A stretch of 47,713 bases of DNA from Saccharopolyspora rectivirgula DSM 43747 (GTDB lineage: Bacteria > Actinomycetota > Actinomycetes > Mycobacteriales > Pseudonocardiaceae), in assembly GCF_000497205.1 (NCBI RefSeq), contig NZ_AYJW01000032.1:1-47713 (forward strand), given 5' to 3'. The notes under the pieces are model-generated. The model did not search any database. It had not been told where the DNA came from and saw only the letters and a list, made by a program, of their open reading frames with translations. Below, in pieces: positions 31,744 through 40,309 of this stretch (positions are counted from its first letter, which is position 1; every line of letters begins with the position of its first letter). A program made the position numbers and the translations under genes.

Positions 31744-32118
31744 ATGTCCGATCCGCTGGACGCGACCACTCCTTCCGGCAACGAGACGTCTCCGGAAGCG
31801 GGCGCACCGGAAGATCCGGCCCAACTGCAGTCCGCCGAAAGCCTGGACGAGGACGAGATGGCCGTCGATCCGCTGGAGAGCGGCATCGACCCGCCCGAGC
31901 AGTGGTCGGCGGTCGCCGCTCGGCGCCCCACTCCCCGGGAACAGCGCGAAGGCGAAACCCTGGACGAGCAGCTGGCTGAGGAAGTGCCGGACGTTTCCGC
32001 GGAGAACCCCCGGGACAAGCCGGTTTCCAGCAGTGGGATGCACGAGCTGGACGACACCGTGGACGAACGCGCTGAAGCTGAGGCCGAAGATTTCGGAGAA
32101 ATGCCCTCGACCGACTGA
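31744..32118 (+). CDS. DUF5709-like acidic protein
   Basis: A 124-residue, strongly acidic protein with no membrane segment. The segments ESLDEDEMAVDPLESGIDPPEQWSAV and GETLDEQLAEEVPDV are typical of DUF5709, an actinobacterial family of unknown role with repeated DPL..GidPPe/E.lD..La.E patterns. A tail of Asp/Glu/Ala follows. ATG 31744 sits after AGGAGGTGAGGAAC. It is 51 bp upstream of the molybdenum oxidoreductase genes and may be on the same transcript. Confidence 0.75.
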   Translation: MSDPLDATTPSGNETSPEAGAPEDPAQLQSAESLDEDEMAVDPLESGIDPPEQWSAVAARRPTPREQREGETLDEQLAEEVPDVSAENPRDKPVSSSGMHELDDTVDERAEAEAEDFGEMPSTD

Positions 32119-32169
32119 CCGCTGGAAGACCACCGGGCGGCCGGAGCGCTGGAGCAGACGGGAGGCGCT

Positions 32170-32658
32170 GTGGAAGCGGAAATCACGCTGACCGTGGACG
32201 GCCAGCCGCACCGGGTTGCGGTGGACACCCGCACCACCGTGCTCGACGCCTTGCGCGAACGGCTGGGGATCACCAGTCCGAAGAAGGGGTGCGACCGAGG
32301 GCAGTGCGGGGCCTGCACCGTGCTGCTCGGCAACCGCAGGGTCAACAGCTGCTTGATGCTGGCGGTGGCGTTCGACGGAGCCGAGATCACCACTGCCGAC
32401 GGGCTGGCCGAGGACGGCCAGCTGCACCCGGTGCAACGCGCCTTCATCGAACACGACGGTTTCCAGTGCGGTTACTGCACACCCGGGCAGATCGCCTCGG
32501 CGGTCGGCGTGATGGACGAGCTCGCCAGAGGTGCTCCACCCATGGCCACCGACAGTGACTTGGAAGCCGAGCTCCGGGAACGGATGAGCGGCAATCTCTG
32601 CCGGTGCGGTGCCTACGCCAACATCATTCCGGCGATCGCGGAGGCGATCCGGCGATGA
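32170..32658 (+). CDS. PaoA-like 2Fe-2S subunit of a molybdenum aldehyde oxidoreductase
   Basis: A 162-residue xanthine-dehydrogenase-family small subunit with two 2Fe-2S clusters. The plant-type cluster uses GCDRGQCGACTVLL plus the Cys of VNSCLML. The C-terminal cluster uses FQCGYCTPGQ and GNLCRCGAYANI. Unlike E. coli PaoA it has no twin-arginine signal, so this enzyme is probably cytoplasmic. It passes electrons from the molybdenum centre to the FAD subunit. Start GTG 32170 follows GGGAGG. It overlaps the next gene by 4 bp (ATGA). Confidence 0.9.
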   Translation: MEAEITLTVDGQPHRVAVDTRTTVLDALRERLGITSPKKGCDRGQCGACTVLLGNRRVNSCLMLAVAFDGAEITTADGLAEDGQLHPVQRAFIEHDGFQCGYCTPGQIASAVGVMDELARGAPPMATDSDLEAELRERMSGNLCRCGAYANIIPAIAEAIRR

Positions 32659-33644
32659 AACCGTTCCAGTACCAGCGTGCTGGGGACGTGGCAGCTGCGG
32701 TCCGCGTGGTCGCCAACAACCCGAACGCTGCTTACCTGGCCGGTGGAACGAACCTCGTCGATCTGATGAAGCTGGAAGTCCAGTCTCCTGAGGTCATTGT
32801 GGACGTCAGAGAACTGACTTCGAACCGCATCGAACTCCTGGACGATGGTGCCGTCCGCATAGGAGCGTCGGTGACCAACACGGATCTCGGTTCCGACCCC
32901 CTGATCAGGGAACGGTATCCCGTCCTGTCCGAAGCGGTGTTGGCTGGAGCTTCTGGACAGCTGCGCAATTTGGCCACGGTGGGTGGAAATCTTCTGCAGA
33001 ACACCAGGTGCGTTTACTTCCAGGATCCGTCCACGCCGTGCAACAAGCGCGAACCGGGAACCGGATGCGCAGCTTTGACGGGTTTTCAACGGCAGCACGC
33101 CATTCTCGGTGCCTCGGAACACTGCATCGCCACCCACCCGTCCGACATGGCGGTTGCGATGGTGGCGCTCGATGCGGTGGTGAGGGTGCAGGGCCTGGAC
33201 GGTCAGCGGAGCATTCCACTCGTCGAACTGCACCGGTTGCCAGGAGACACCCCCCAGAAGAACACGGTTCTGGAACGAGGAGATTTGATCCTCTCCGTCG
33301 ACTTGCCCCCGGTGCCGGCTGCGAGGTCCCGGTACCTCAAGGTGCGGGATCGCGCCTCCTTCGCCTTCGCGCTGTGCTCGACAGCCGCTGCCGTGACCAT
33401 GAGAGATGACGTCATCGATGACATCCGCCTGGCTTTCGGCGGGGTGGCGCACAAACCGTGGCGGGCCGTGCAGGCGGAGGACGCCCTGCGCGGAGAACGG
33501 GCGACGGTCGATGCTTTCACCGCAGCGGTGGAAGCCGAGCTGGCCGGTGCCCGCGCAATGCCCGGAAACCAGTTCAAGATCCCCTTGCTGCGCAATCTCG
33601 TCGTCAGCACATTGGCCGAATTGACCGGGGTGACGCTGCCGTGA
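32655..33644 (+). CDS. PaoB-like FAD subunit with 4Fe-4S motif
   Basis: A 329-residue FAD-binding subunit. AYLAGGTNLVDLMKL and ATVGGNLLQNTRC are the FAD-binding motifs of the CoxM family. An insertion carries four cysteines (119, 129, 138 and 157; C-x9-C-x8-C-x18-C) and ends CIATHPSDMAVA, as in E. coli PaoB, where they bind a 4Fe-4S cluster absent in ordinary xanthine dehydrogenases. It accepts electrons from the 2Fe-2S subunit and reduces O2 or another acceptor. It overlaps both neighbours by 4 bp. Confidence 0.9.
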   Translation: MKPFQYQRAGDVAAAVRVVANNPNAAYLAGGTNLVDLMKLEVQSPEVIVDVRELTSNRIELLDDGAVRIGASVTNTDLGSDPLIRERYPVLSEAVLAGASGQLRNLATVGGNLLQNTRCVYFQDPSTPCNKREPGTGCAALTGFQRQHAILGASEHCIATHPSDMAVAMVALDAVVRVQGLDGQRSIPLVELHRLPGDTPQKNTVLERGDLILSVDLPPVPAARSRYLKVRDRASFAFALCSTAAAVTMRDDVIDDIRLAFGGVAHKPWRAVQAEDALRGERATVDAFTAAVEAELAGARAMPGNQFKIPLLRNLVVSTLAELTGVTLP

Positions 33645-35731
33645 CGACGCGGACCAAATTGATCGGTGCTTCGGTGGACCGCATCGAAGGAGAGGAGAAA
33701 GTGCGCGGCCTGGCCGCGTACACCGCCGAACACCCGGTCGGAGGACCGCTGTACCTGGCCCCGATCCAATCCCGCGTGGCCCGCGGACGAGTGACCGGAT
33801 TGGACGTCGAGAGGGCGTTGAACGAGCCCGGCGTCGTCGTGGTCCTCAACCACCACAACGCGCTTCGGGTGGCGAGCGGGGAGGACGCGGAACTGGCCGT
33901 CCTGCAATCCCCGGAGGTCCACTTCCGCGGTCAACTGATCGGCGGAGTGGTGGCCAGCACTCCGGAAGCGGCGCAGCACGCGGCGCACCTGGTGGACGTC
34001 GAGTACCAGGTCGAGGAACACGACGTGGATCTGCACTCGGCGCGCAACGACCTGGTCAAGCCGGACCGCCTCAACGGAGGTCACGCCACCGACACCGCGG
34101 AAGGCGATGTCGAAGCGGCGCTGCTCACCTCGGCCACCACGATCGAGCACACCTACACCACGCCTCAAGAGCACAACAACCCGCTCGAACCGCACGCCAC
34201 GATCGCCTGGTGGGAGGGCGATGAGCTCACCCTCTACGACTCCACCCAAGGGGTGCACTGGGTCCGGGACGGCCTCGCCCGGGTGCTGGGCCTGGACACC
34301 GAGCAGATCCACGTGATCAGCCCGCACGTCGGTGGCGGGTTCGGTTCCAAGGGCGCTACGCACGCGAACGTGGTCCTGACCGCGATGGCTGCTCGGCTGG
34401 TGGCGCCTCGACCGGTGAAGATGGTCCTGACTCGGGAGCAGATGTTCTCGGTGGTGGGTTATCGGACCGGAACCATCCAGCACGTGCGGCTCGGCGCTGA
34501 TTCGACCGGTCGGCTCACCGCGATCTCCTTCGACGTCGTCGAACAGACCTCTCGGATCAAGGAGTTCGCCGAGCAGACGGGCGTTCCCAGCCGAACCATG
34601 TACGCCGCACCCAACCGCCGGACCACGCACCGGGTCGCTCCGCTCGACGTTCCGGTGCCCTCCTGGATGCGGGCCCCGGGGGAGTGCCCGGGCATGTTCG
34701 GCTTGGAAGTCGCGATGGACGAGATGGCCATCGCCTGCGGCCTGGACCCGGTGGAATTCCGGGTGCGCAACGAACCGGAGCGCGATCCGGACACCAAGAA
34801 GCCCTTCTCCAGCAGGCACCTGGTCGAATGCTTGCGGGAAGGAGCCCGCCGCTTCGGGTGGGCGGAACGGAATCCGCGGCCGCGAGCTCAGCGCTCCGGG
34901 GACTGGTGGGTGGGCACTGGAGTGGCGGCTTCCACGTACCCGGTCACCGGCGGACCGGGCACGTCGGCGATCATCCGAGCCCAGCCGGACGGTCGCTACC
35001 GCGTGTTGATCGGGGCGGCGGACATCGGTACCGGCACCTGGACGGCGCTGACCCAGATCGCCGCGGACGCTTTGGGCGTCGACCTGGAAGACGTGCAGTT
35101 GAGCATCGGTGACACGGACCTGCCGTGGGCTTCCGGAGCCGGAGGGTCCAGCGGAATCACCTGCTGGGGGTCCGCGATCGTGGACGCTGCGCGCAAACTG
35201 CGGGAGGAATTGCCGCCGGGGGCCGAAATTCCCATGGAGGGGGTGGAAGTGACCGGGAAGTTCCCGAAGAACCCGCACAAAGCGCAGTACGCCATGCGCA
35301 GCTTCGGGGCTCAGTTCGCCGAGGTGGCGGTGCACGCCCACACGGGTGAAGTGCGCGTGCCGCGGATGCTGGGCATTTTCGCCGTCGGCCAGGTGGTCAA
35401 CGCCAAAACCGCGCGTTCCCAGCTGATCGGCGGGATGACGATGGGGATCTCGATGGCGCTGCACGAGCAGAGCGTCGTAGACCGCCGATTCGGGCACGTG
35501 GTCAACCACGACCTGGCCGAGTACCACATCCCCACGCACGCCGACATCGGGCAGTTGGAGGTCGACTGGATCGAGGAATCCGATCCGTACGTGAACCCCA
35601 TGGGGACCAAGGGAATCGGTGAACTCGGAATCGTCGGCACGGCAGCAGCGATCTCCAATGCTGCTTACCACGCGACGGGGATCCGGGTGCGGGAGCTGCC
35701 GCTCACCCTGGACAAGTTCCTGCAGTGGTGA
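33641..35731 (+). CDS. PaoC-like molybdopterin-binding aldehyde oxidoreductase subunit
   Basis: A 696-residue large subunit of the xanthine oxidase family. PHVGGGFGSKG and LPWASGAGGSSG belong to the molybdopterin-binding core, and MGTKGIGELGIVG near the C-terminus holds the base-catalyst Glu (about residue 661). It is shorter than xanthine dehydrogenase large subunits, and the partner genes are PaoA- and PaoB-like, so aldehydes (aromatic or fatty) are likelier substrates than purines. GTG 33641 overlaps the previous stop (GTGA). Maturation would need an XdhC/PaoD factor, absent beside it but present at 12706-13224. Confidence 0.9.
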   Translation: MTTRTKLIGASVDRIEGEEKVRGLAAYTAEHPVGGPLYLAPIQSRVARGRVTGLDVERALNEPGVVVVLNHHNALRVASGEDAELAVLQSPEVHFRGQLIGGVVASTPEAAQHAAHLVDVEYQVEEHDVDLHSARNDLVKPDRLNGGHATDTAEGDVEAALLTSATTIEHTYTTPQEHNNPLEPHATIAWWEGDELTLYDSTQGVHWVRDGLARVLGLDTEQIHVISPHVGGGFGSKGATHANVVLTAMAARLVAPRPVKMVLTREQMFSVVGYRTGTIQHVRLGADSTGRLTAISFDVVEQTSRIKEFAEQTGVPSRTMYAAPNRRTTHRVAPLDVPVPSWMRAPGECPGMFGLEVAMDEMAIACGLDPVEFRVRNEPERDPDTKKPFSSRHLVECLREGARRFGWAERNPRPRAQRSGDWWVGTGVAASTYPVTGGPGTSAIIRAQPDGRYRVLIGAADIGTGTWTALTQIAADALGVDLEDVQLSIGDTDLPWASGAGGSSGITCWGSAIVDAARKLREELPPGAEIPMEGVEVTGKFPKNPHKAQYAMRSFGAQFAEVAVHAHTGEVRVPRMLGIFAVGQVVNAKTARSQLIGGMTMGISMALHEQSVVDRRFGHVVNHDLAEYHIPTHADIGQLEVDWIEESDPYVNPMGTKGIGELGIVGTAAAISNAAYHATGIRVRELPLTLDKFLQW

Positions 35732-35738
35732 TCGGGAG

Positions 35739-35782
35739 CCGCGGGGGTGGCGGGGCTTCCGCCCTGGCACCCCCGCGGAAGC
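35739..35782. terminator. Bidirectional terminator with two alternative hairpins
   Basis: CCGCGGGGGTG (35739-35749) pairs with CACCCCCGCGG (35768-35778) in an 11-bp stem. An alternative stem pairs GCTTCCGC (35755-35762) with GCGGAAGC (35775-35782); the two are mutually exclusive. It lies between the convergent PaoC-like gene and thiolase. Confidence 0.6.
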
Positions 35783-35784
35783 GC

Positions 35785-36993
35785 TCAGACGCGTTCGAAC
35801 ACGGCGGCAAGCCCCTGGCCGCCACCGATGCACATCGTTTCCAAGCCGTACCGGGCGTCGCGGCGGTGCATTTCCCGAGCCATGGTCGCCAGGATGCGAG
35901 CGCCGGTAGCGCCGAGCGGATGTCCCAGCGAAATTCCGGACCCGTTGACGTTCAACCGCTCGAAGTCGGCTGGTTTGAACTCCCACTCCCGAGTGCAGGC
36001 CAGCACCTGGGCGGCGAAAGCCTCGTTGAGCTCGATCAGGTCCATGTCGGAGAGCTGCAGTTCAGCGCGCTGCAGTGCCTTGGCGGTCGCCGGCACCGGA
36101 CCGATCCCCATGGTCTGCGGCGCAACACCGGCACGTGCCCAGGACACCAGCCGCACCAGGGGGCGCAGGCCGAGTTCGTCGGCCCGCTGCGGGGTGGTCA
36201 CGATGCAGATCGCAGCGGCGTCGTTCTGGCCGCTGGCGTTGCCGGCCGTCACCGTTGCTTCTGGGTCTGATTTGGCCAGTACTGGTTTCAGCTTGGCCAG
36301 GTCTTCCAGAGTGGTCTCCGGCCGCGGATGCTCATCTTTGTCCACAATGGTGTCACCCTTGCGGGAAGGTACCGCGACCGGGACGATCTCGTCGTCGAAC
36401 TTCCCGGCTTCGATGGCTGCCGCGGCGCGCTGCTGGGACTGCAGGGCGAGTTCGTCCTGCTCGTCGCGCGAGATCTGGTACTCGCGGCGAAGGTTCTCAG
36501 CGGTCTCGAGCATTCCTCCGGGAACGGGGTAGTTCTTCCCGCCGGCGGTCACTCGGCCCCGGGCCAGCGAGTCGTGCAGCTGGATGCCGCTGCCGCGAAC
36601 TCCCCACCGCGCTTCGGTGGTGTACAGCGGGGCAGTGCTCATGCTTTCCACGCCGCCGGCGAGAACGACGTCGCTGACCCCGGTCTGCACCTGCATTGCT
36701 GCGTCCACAATGGCCTGCAAGCCGGAACCGCACCGGCGGTCGACCTGGTAGCCGCCGACCTCGATGGGCAATCCGGCGTCCAGCGCTGCGACCCGGCCGA
36801 TGGCCGGTGCGTCGCTGTTCGGGTAGCAGTTGCCGAGGACGACTTCGTCGATCGCAGATCCCGGCAGGCTGGTGCGTTCCAGCAAGGCCCGAATCACGGT
36901 CGAGGCGAGGTCGACCGCGGGTACGTTCTTGAACGCTCCGCCGAACCGGCCGATCGGGGTCCGCAGCGGTTCGCAAATCACCGCTTCGCGCAT
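35785..36993 (-). CDS. Thiolase (acetyl-CoA acyltransferase)
   Basis: A 402-residue thiolase with all active residues: Cys88 in VDRRCGSGLQA, His358 in LGHPLGATG and Cys388 in CIGGGQG. NEAFAAQ is also present. It can cleave 3-ketoacyl-CoA (beta-oxidation) or condense acetyl-CoA; position beside 3-hydroxyacyl-CoA and acyl-CoA dehydrogenase genes supports the degradative role. ATG 36993 has AAGGAG just upstream on the minus strand. It is divergent from the 3-hydroxyacyl-CoA dehydrogenase gene. Confidence 0.92.
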   Translation of the reverse strand: MREAVICEPLRTPIGRFGGAFKNVPAVDLASTVIRALLERTSLPGSAIDEVVLGNCYPNSDAPAIGRVAALDAGLPIEVGGYQVDRRCGSGLQAIVDAAMQVQTGVSDVVLAGGVESMSTAPLYTTEARWGVRGSGIQLHDSLARGRVTAGGKNYPVPGGMLETAENLRREYQISRDEQDELALQSQQRAAAAIEAGKFDDEIVPVAVPSRKGDTIVDKDEHPRPETTLEDLAKLKPVLAKSDPEATVTAGNASGQNDAAAICIVTTPQRADELGLRPLVRLVSWARAGVAPQTMGIGPVPATAKALQRAELQLSDMDLIELNEAFAAQVLACTREWEFKPADFERLNVNGSGISLGHPLGATGARILATMAREMHRRDARYGLETMCIGGGQGLAAVFERV

Positions 36994-37179
36994 TTGATCT
37001 CGCTCCTTTGCAGGTACACGGACTTCCAGTCCGCTGCTTCCGTTGTTAACACAGCCGTGGGAGGTCTGGGCCGCCGTCGATTATGTTGTTTTCCGTATCA
37101 GTGGGTGCTGAATTCTGTATTGGACGCTCTAGCTGCGAACGTGGGATGGTCCTGGACGGGAAAGCTAGGGAGGACGACC
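36994..37179. promoter_or_regulatory. Divergent promoter region of the beta-oxidation genes
   Basis: The 186-bp space contains the hairpin-forming repeat CGGACT-TCC-AGTCCG (37019-37033), close to the thiolase start, and the palindrome TGTTAACA (37044-37051). Either could be an operator for a fatty-acid regulator; AT-rich ATTATGTTGTTTTCC near 37080-37095 may include a promoter for the rightward operon. Confidence 0.35.
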
Positions 37180-38703
37180 ATGCAGTGGGCGCAGCAGGTC
37201 AGCACCATCCGGGTGGTCGGTACCGGCGTGATGGGGCGGGGAATCGCCCAGCTGGCCGCCACCGCGGGCCTGGACGTCGAACTCGCCGACGTCTCTCCAG
37301 AAGCGGTGTCGGCAGCAGTGGACCACGTGCAGCGGATGCTCGACAAGCTGGTCAGCAAGGGCAAGCTGACCGCCGAGCAGGCGCAGGGCGCGCGAGCCCG
37401 GCTGCACCCGGTGGACAGCCCCACCGCCCCGACGGACTGCGACCTGGTGATCGAGGCCGTTCGGGAGGACCTGCAGACCAAGCGGGAGCTGTTCAGCGAG
37501 CTGGAGAAGGTCTGCCCGCAGCGCACGGTGTTCGCCACCAACACCAGCTCACTGCCGGTCACCTCGATCGCAGCCGCCCTCGCCGACCCGAGCCGGTTGG
37601 CCGGGCTGCACTTCTTCAACCCGGTCCCGCTGATGCGGCTGGTGGAAGTCATCCCCGGCGTCCGCACAGCCGACTGGATCCCGGAAGCCCTGGCCGAGCT
37701 GGTGCGCCGGCTCGGGCACCAGCCGGTGCAGGCCACCGACACCCCGGGGTTCCTGGTCAACCACGCCGGCCGCGGGTTGGTGACGGAAGCGCTGCAGATC
37801 CTCGGGGAGGGGCTCGCCCAGCCGGCCGAGGTGGACCGCATCTGCCGGGACGTGCTCGGGCTGAAGATGGGGCCGTTCGAACTGCTGGACCTGACCGGCC
37901 TCGACGTTTCGCACCCGGTGCTGGAGAGCATCTGGTCCGGTTTCTACGCCGAGCCTCGGCTGCGTCCTTCCCCGGTCACCCGCAACCGCTTGGAGGCCGG
38001 GCTGCTCGGACGCAAATCGGGGGCGGGTTTCTACTCCTACACCGAGGACGGGAAGCAGGAACCGCCGCAGCCGCAGCCGCCCGCCGCGACCGGTCTCCCG
38101 GTCTGGTCGGACAGCGCTGAGCTGCTGGACCGGCTGGAGCGGGCCGGCGTCCCGGTGGAGCGAACCGAGCGGCCTTCGGAGCAGGCCGTCGTGGCGCTCA
38201 CCGTCGCCGGCGAGTCCGCCGCCGATCAGGCCCTTTCCCGCGGACTCCCGGCCCAGCGCACCTGCGGGGTGGACGTTCTGGGGTGGGACAGCCGGTACAC
38301 CGTGGGCGTGCACCCCGCGACCGAGCCGCAGGCCGCCCGGGAGCTCTGGGCGGCGCTGGCGGCCACCGGACGTCCGGTGAGCATCGTGCGGGACGCGCCG
38401 GGGCTGATCGCACCGCGGATCCTGGCCGCGATCGTCAACACCGCGTGCTTCATCGCGGAACAGCGGCTCGCCAGCCCGCAGGACATCGACACCGCGGTGC
38501 GGCTCGGCCTGGGCTACCCGCGGGGACCGCTGGAGTGGGGGCAGCAGTTCGGCCCCGATCGGCTGCTGGGAGTGCTGCGCGCGCTGTTCACGGCCACCGG
38601 TGATCCGCGCTACCGGCCGAGCAGGTGGCTCGCCGAACGAGCTGCTCTCGGCATCGAGCTGACCGAAGTCGGAACCACGCCAGAACAAGTGATCGGGAAC
38701 TAG
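37180..38703 (+). CDS. 3-hydroxyacyl-CoA dehydrogenase (PaaH-like)
   Basis: A 507-residue enzyme. The N-terminal Rossmann domain has VVGTGVMGRGIAQ, the catalytic Ser/His/Glu/Asn set appears in ATNTSSLPV and LHFFNPVPLM, and two 3HCDH C-terminal helical domains are present (about 185-285 and 400-495), the second with PGLIAPRILAAIVNTACF. Double C-domain forms include PaaH of phenylacetate degradation and HbdA types. It oxidises 3-hydroxyacyl-CoA to 3-ketoacyl-CoA with NAD. ATG 37180 follows AGGGAGG. The stop is 8 bp before the acyl-CoA dehydrogenase start, so the two are co-translated. Confidence 0.92.
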   Translation: MQWAQQVSTIRVVGTGVMGRGIAQLAATAGLDVELADVSPEAVSAAVDHVQRMLDKLVSKGKLTAEQAQGARARLHPVDSPTAPTDCDLVIEAVREDLQTKRELFSELEKVCPQRTVFATNTSSLPVTSIAAALADPSRLAGLHFFNPVPLMRLVEVIPGVRTADWIPEALAELVRRLGHQPVQATDTPGFLVNHAGRGLVTEALQILGEGLAQPAEVDRICRDVLGLKMGPFELLDLTGLDVSHPVLESIWSGFYAEPRLRPSPVTRNRLEAGLLGRKSGAGFYSYTEDGKQEPPQPQPPAATGLPVWSDSAELLDRLERAGVPVERTERPSEQAVVALTVAGESAADQALSRGLPAQRTCGVDVLGWDSRYTVGVHPATEPQAARELWAALAATGRPVSIVRDAPGLIAPRILAAIVNTACFIAEQRLASPQDIDTAVRLGLGYPRGPLEWGQQFGPDRLLGVLRALFTATGDPRYRPSRWLAERAALGIELTEVGTTPEQVIGN

Positions 38704-38711
38704 GTGCCGCT

Positions 38712-39872
38712 GTGGATTTGGAACTCAACGACACGCAGGTCGCGTTTCGCGACATGGCGGCCAAGTTTGTGGACTCCGAGATCGTGCCGCACGTGCGGGA
38801 GTGGGACCGCCGTGAGGAAGTCGATCTCGGCATCGTCAACAAGCTCGGCGAGCTCGGATTCCTGGGGTTGACCATCCCCGAGGAGTACGGCGGGGTGGAA
38901 GCCGACATGCTCAGCTACGCGCTGGTGATCGAGGAACTCGGCCGGGGTGATTCCTCGGTGCGGGGCATCGTGTCGGTTTCCCTCGGGCTGGTGGCCAAGT
39001 CGATCGCCACCCACGGCACGGAGGAGCAGAAGCAACGCTGGCTGCCGCTGCTCACCAGCGGTGACGGCTTGGGCTGCTTCGCCCTGACCGAGCCGGACGC
39101 CGGTTCGGACCCCGCGTCGCTGACCACCCGCGCGCAGCGGGACGGCGACGACTGGGTGATCACCGGGCAGAAGATGTTCATCACCAACGGCACCTGGGCC
39201 GATGTCGCGCTGGTGTTCGCCCGCACCAGCGACGACGGCGGGCGCGGCATCACCGCGTTCCTGGTGCCGACCGACTCCGCTGGCTTCACCGCCAACACCG
39301 TGCACGGCAAGCTCGGCTTGCGCGGGCAGGCCACCGCGGAACTGGTCCTCGACGGAGTCCGGGTGCCCGACAGCGCTCGGCTGGGCGAAGTGGGCAAGGG
39401 ACTGGGGATCGCTCTCGGTGCGTTGACCAAGGGCAGGATCTCGGTGGCGGCCGGTGCGGTCGGAGTCGCCCAGGCCGCGTTGAGCGCGGCCACCCAGTAC
39501 GCGGGGGAGCGGGTCCAGTTCGGCTCGCCGATCGCCTCCCGGCAGTTGGTCCAGGAACTGCTCGCGGAGTCCGCCGTCGAGGTCGAAGCCGCTCGACTGC
39601 TGACCTGGCGAGCTGCGCAGTTGGCCGAGCGCGGAGCGACGCGCCAGGAGCTGACCATGGCTTCGTCGATGGCCAAGTTCTACGCCAGCGAAACCGCGGT
39701 GCGGGTGGCCAACAACGCTCTGCAGGTCTTCGGTGGCTACGGGTACATCGACGAGTACCCGGTCGGGAAGTACTTGCGCGACGCCCGGGTGCTGACCCTG
39801 TACGAGGGCACCAGTCAGGTGCAGAAGCTCATCATCGGTCGCGGTTTGACCGGTGTGGACGCACTGAGCTGA
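38712..39872 (+). CDS. Acyl-CoA dehydrogenase
   Basis: A 386-residue flavoprotein. CFALTEPDAGSDPASLTT is the first acyl-CoA dehydrogenase signature, ITNGTWAD the FAD contact, and the C-terminal QVFGGYGYIDEYPVGKYLRDARVLTLYEGTSQ region includes the catalytic Glu in LYEGTSQ. It performs the first dehydrogenation of short or branched acyl-CoAs, giving enoyl-CoA. Downstream of the 3-hydroxyacyl-CoA dehydrogenase and near bkd genes, it may serve branched-chain acyl-CoA (AcdH-like). GTG 38712 has AGGTG upstream. Confidence 0.92.
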   Translation: MDLELNDTQVAFRDMAAKFVDSEIVPHVREWDRREEVDLGIVNKLGELGFLGLTIPEEYGGVEADMLSYALVIEELGRGDSSVRGIVSVSLGLVAKSIATHGTEEQKQRWLPLLTSGDGLGCFALTEPDAGSDPASLTTRAQRDGDDWVITGQKMFITNGTWADVALVFARTSDDGGRGITAFLVPTDSAGFTANTVHGKLGLRGQATAELVLDGVRVPDSARLGEVGKGLGIALGALTKGRISVAAGAVGVAQAALSAATQYAGERVQFGSPIASRQLVQELLAESAVEVEAARLLTWRAAQLAERGATRQELTMASSMAKFYASETAVRVANNALQVFGGYGYIDEYPVGKYLRDARVLTLYEGTSQVQKLIIGRGLTGVDALS

Positions 39873-39883
39873 GCTCGTCGGTG

Positions 39884-39916
39884 AAGCGCGCCCGCCCACC
39901 TGGTGCGGGCGCGCTT
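39884..39916 (+). terminator. Terminator after the acyl-CoA dehydrogenase gene
   Basis: AAGCGCGCCCGC (39884-39895) and GCGGGCGCGCTT (39905-39916) form a perfect 12-bp stem with a 9-nt loop, 11 bp after the stop. The loop and right arm (CACCTGGTGCGGGCGCGCT) recur in the terminator at 41106-41150. Confidence 0.75.
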
Positions 39917-40309
39917 CGCGTTCTCCGCGGTGGTCGGGTTCGAGCGGGTGCGGGTGTTGCAGCCGGCACGGCTTTTGTCCGTGCCTCGGCCCGGGTGCCG
40001 AGGAACTGCGCGGGTTCGTTGGTCTGGAAGTTCCAAAACGGGTCGTGGCGGTGGATTCCGTTCCGCGGTCTCCGGTAGGAAAGACCTTGCGACGTGAGCT
40101 TCGGGGCTCACCGCGGGAAAAGGCGACATTCGACGGAGCACCGTGATCGCACGACGAAGCTGGCCGGCCGCTCGCACGGCGCCTGCTGGGGTGGCGCCGG
40201 CCGTTGCGCTGCGAGGCGGAGCGAGCAGCCGAAGTGCATCACGGAGCTGGCTGCGTTCGATGGTCGATCGGTTATCGCGGTTCGCGATCTGCTTCTGGAA
40301 GAGACGAGG
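39917..40309. other. 393-bp gap ahead of the enoyl-CoA hydratase gene
   Basis: No coding frame is credible. Small hairpin-forming repeats are visible, such as GGCACGG-N7-CCGTGCC near 39965 and GTGAGC-N6-GCTCAC near 40095-40112. The promoter for the hydratase gene is presumably here; no clear -10/-35 pair or operator stands out. Confidence 0.4.

Noticed and set aside
39881-40078. Short basic frame after the acyl-CoA dehydrogenase gene
   Set aside because: It begins inside the terminator hairpin and has no ribosome site.
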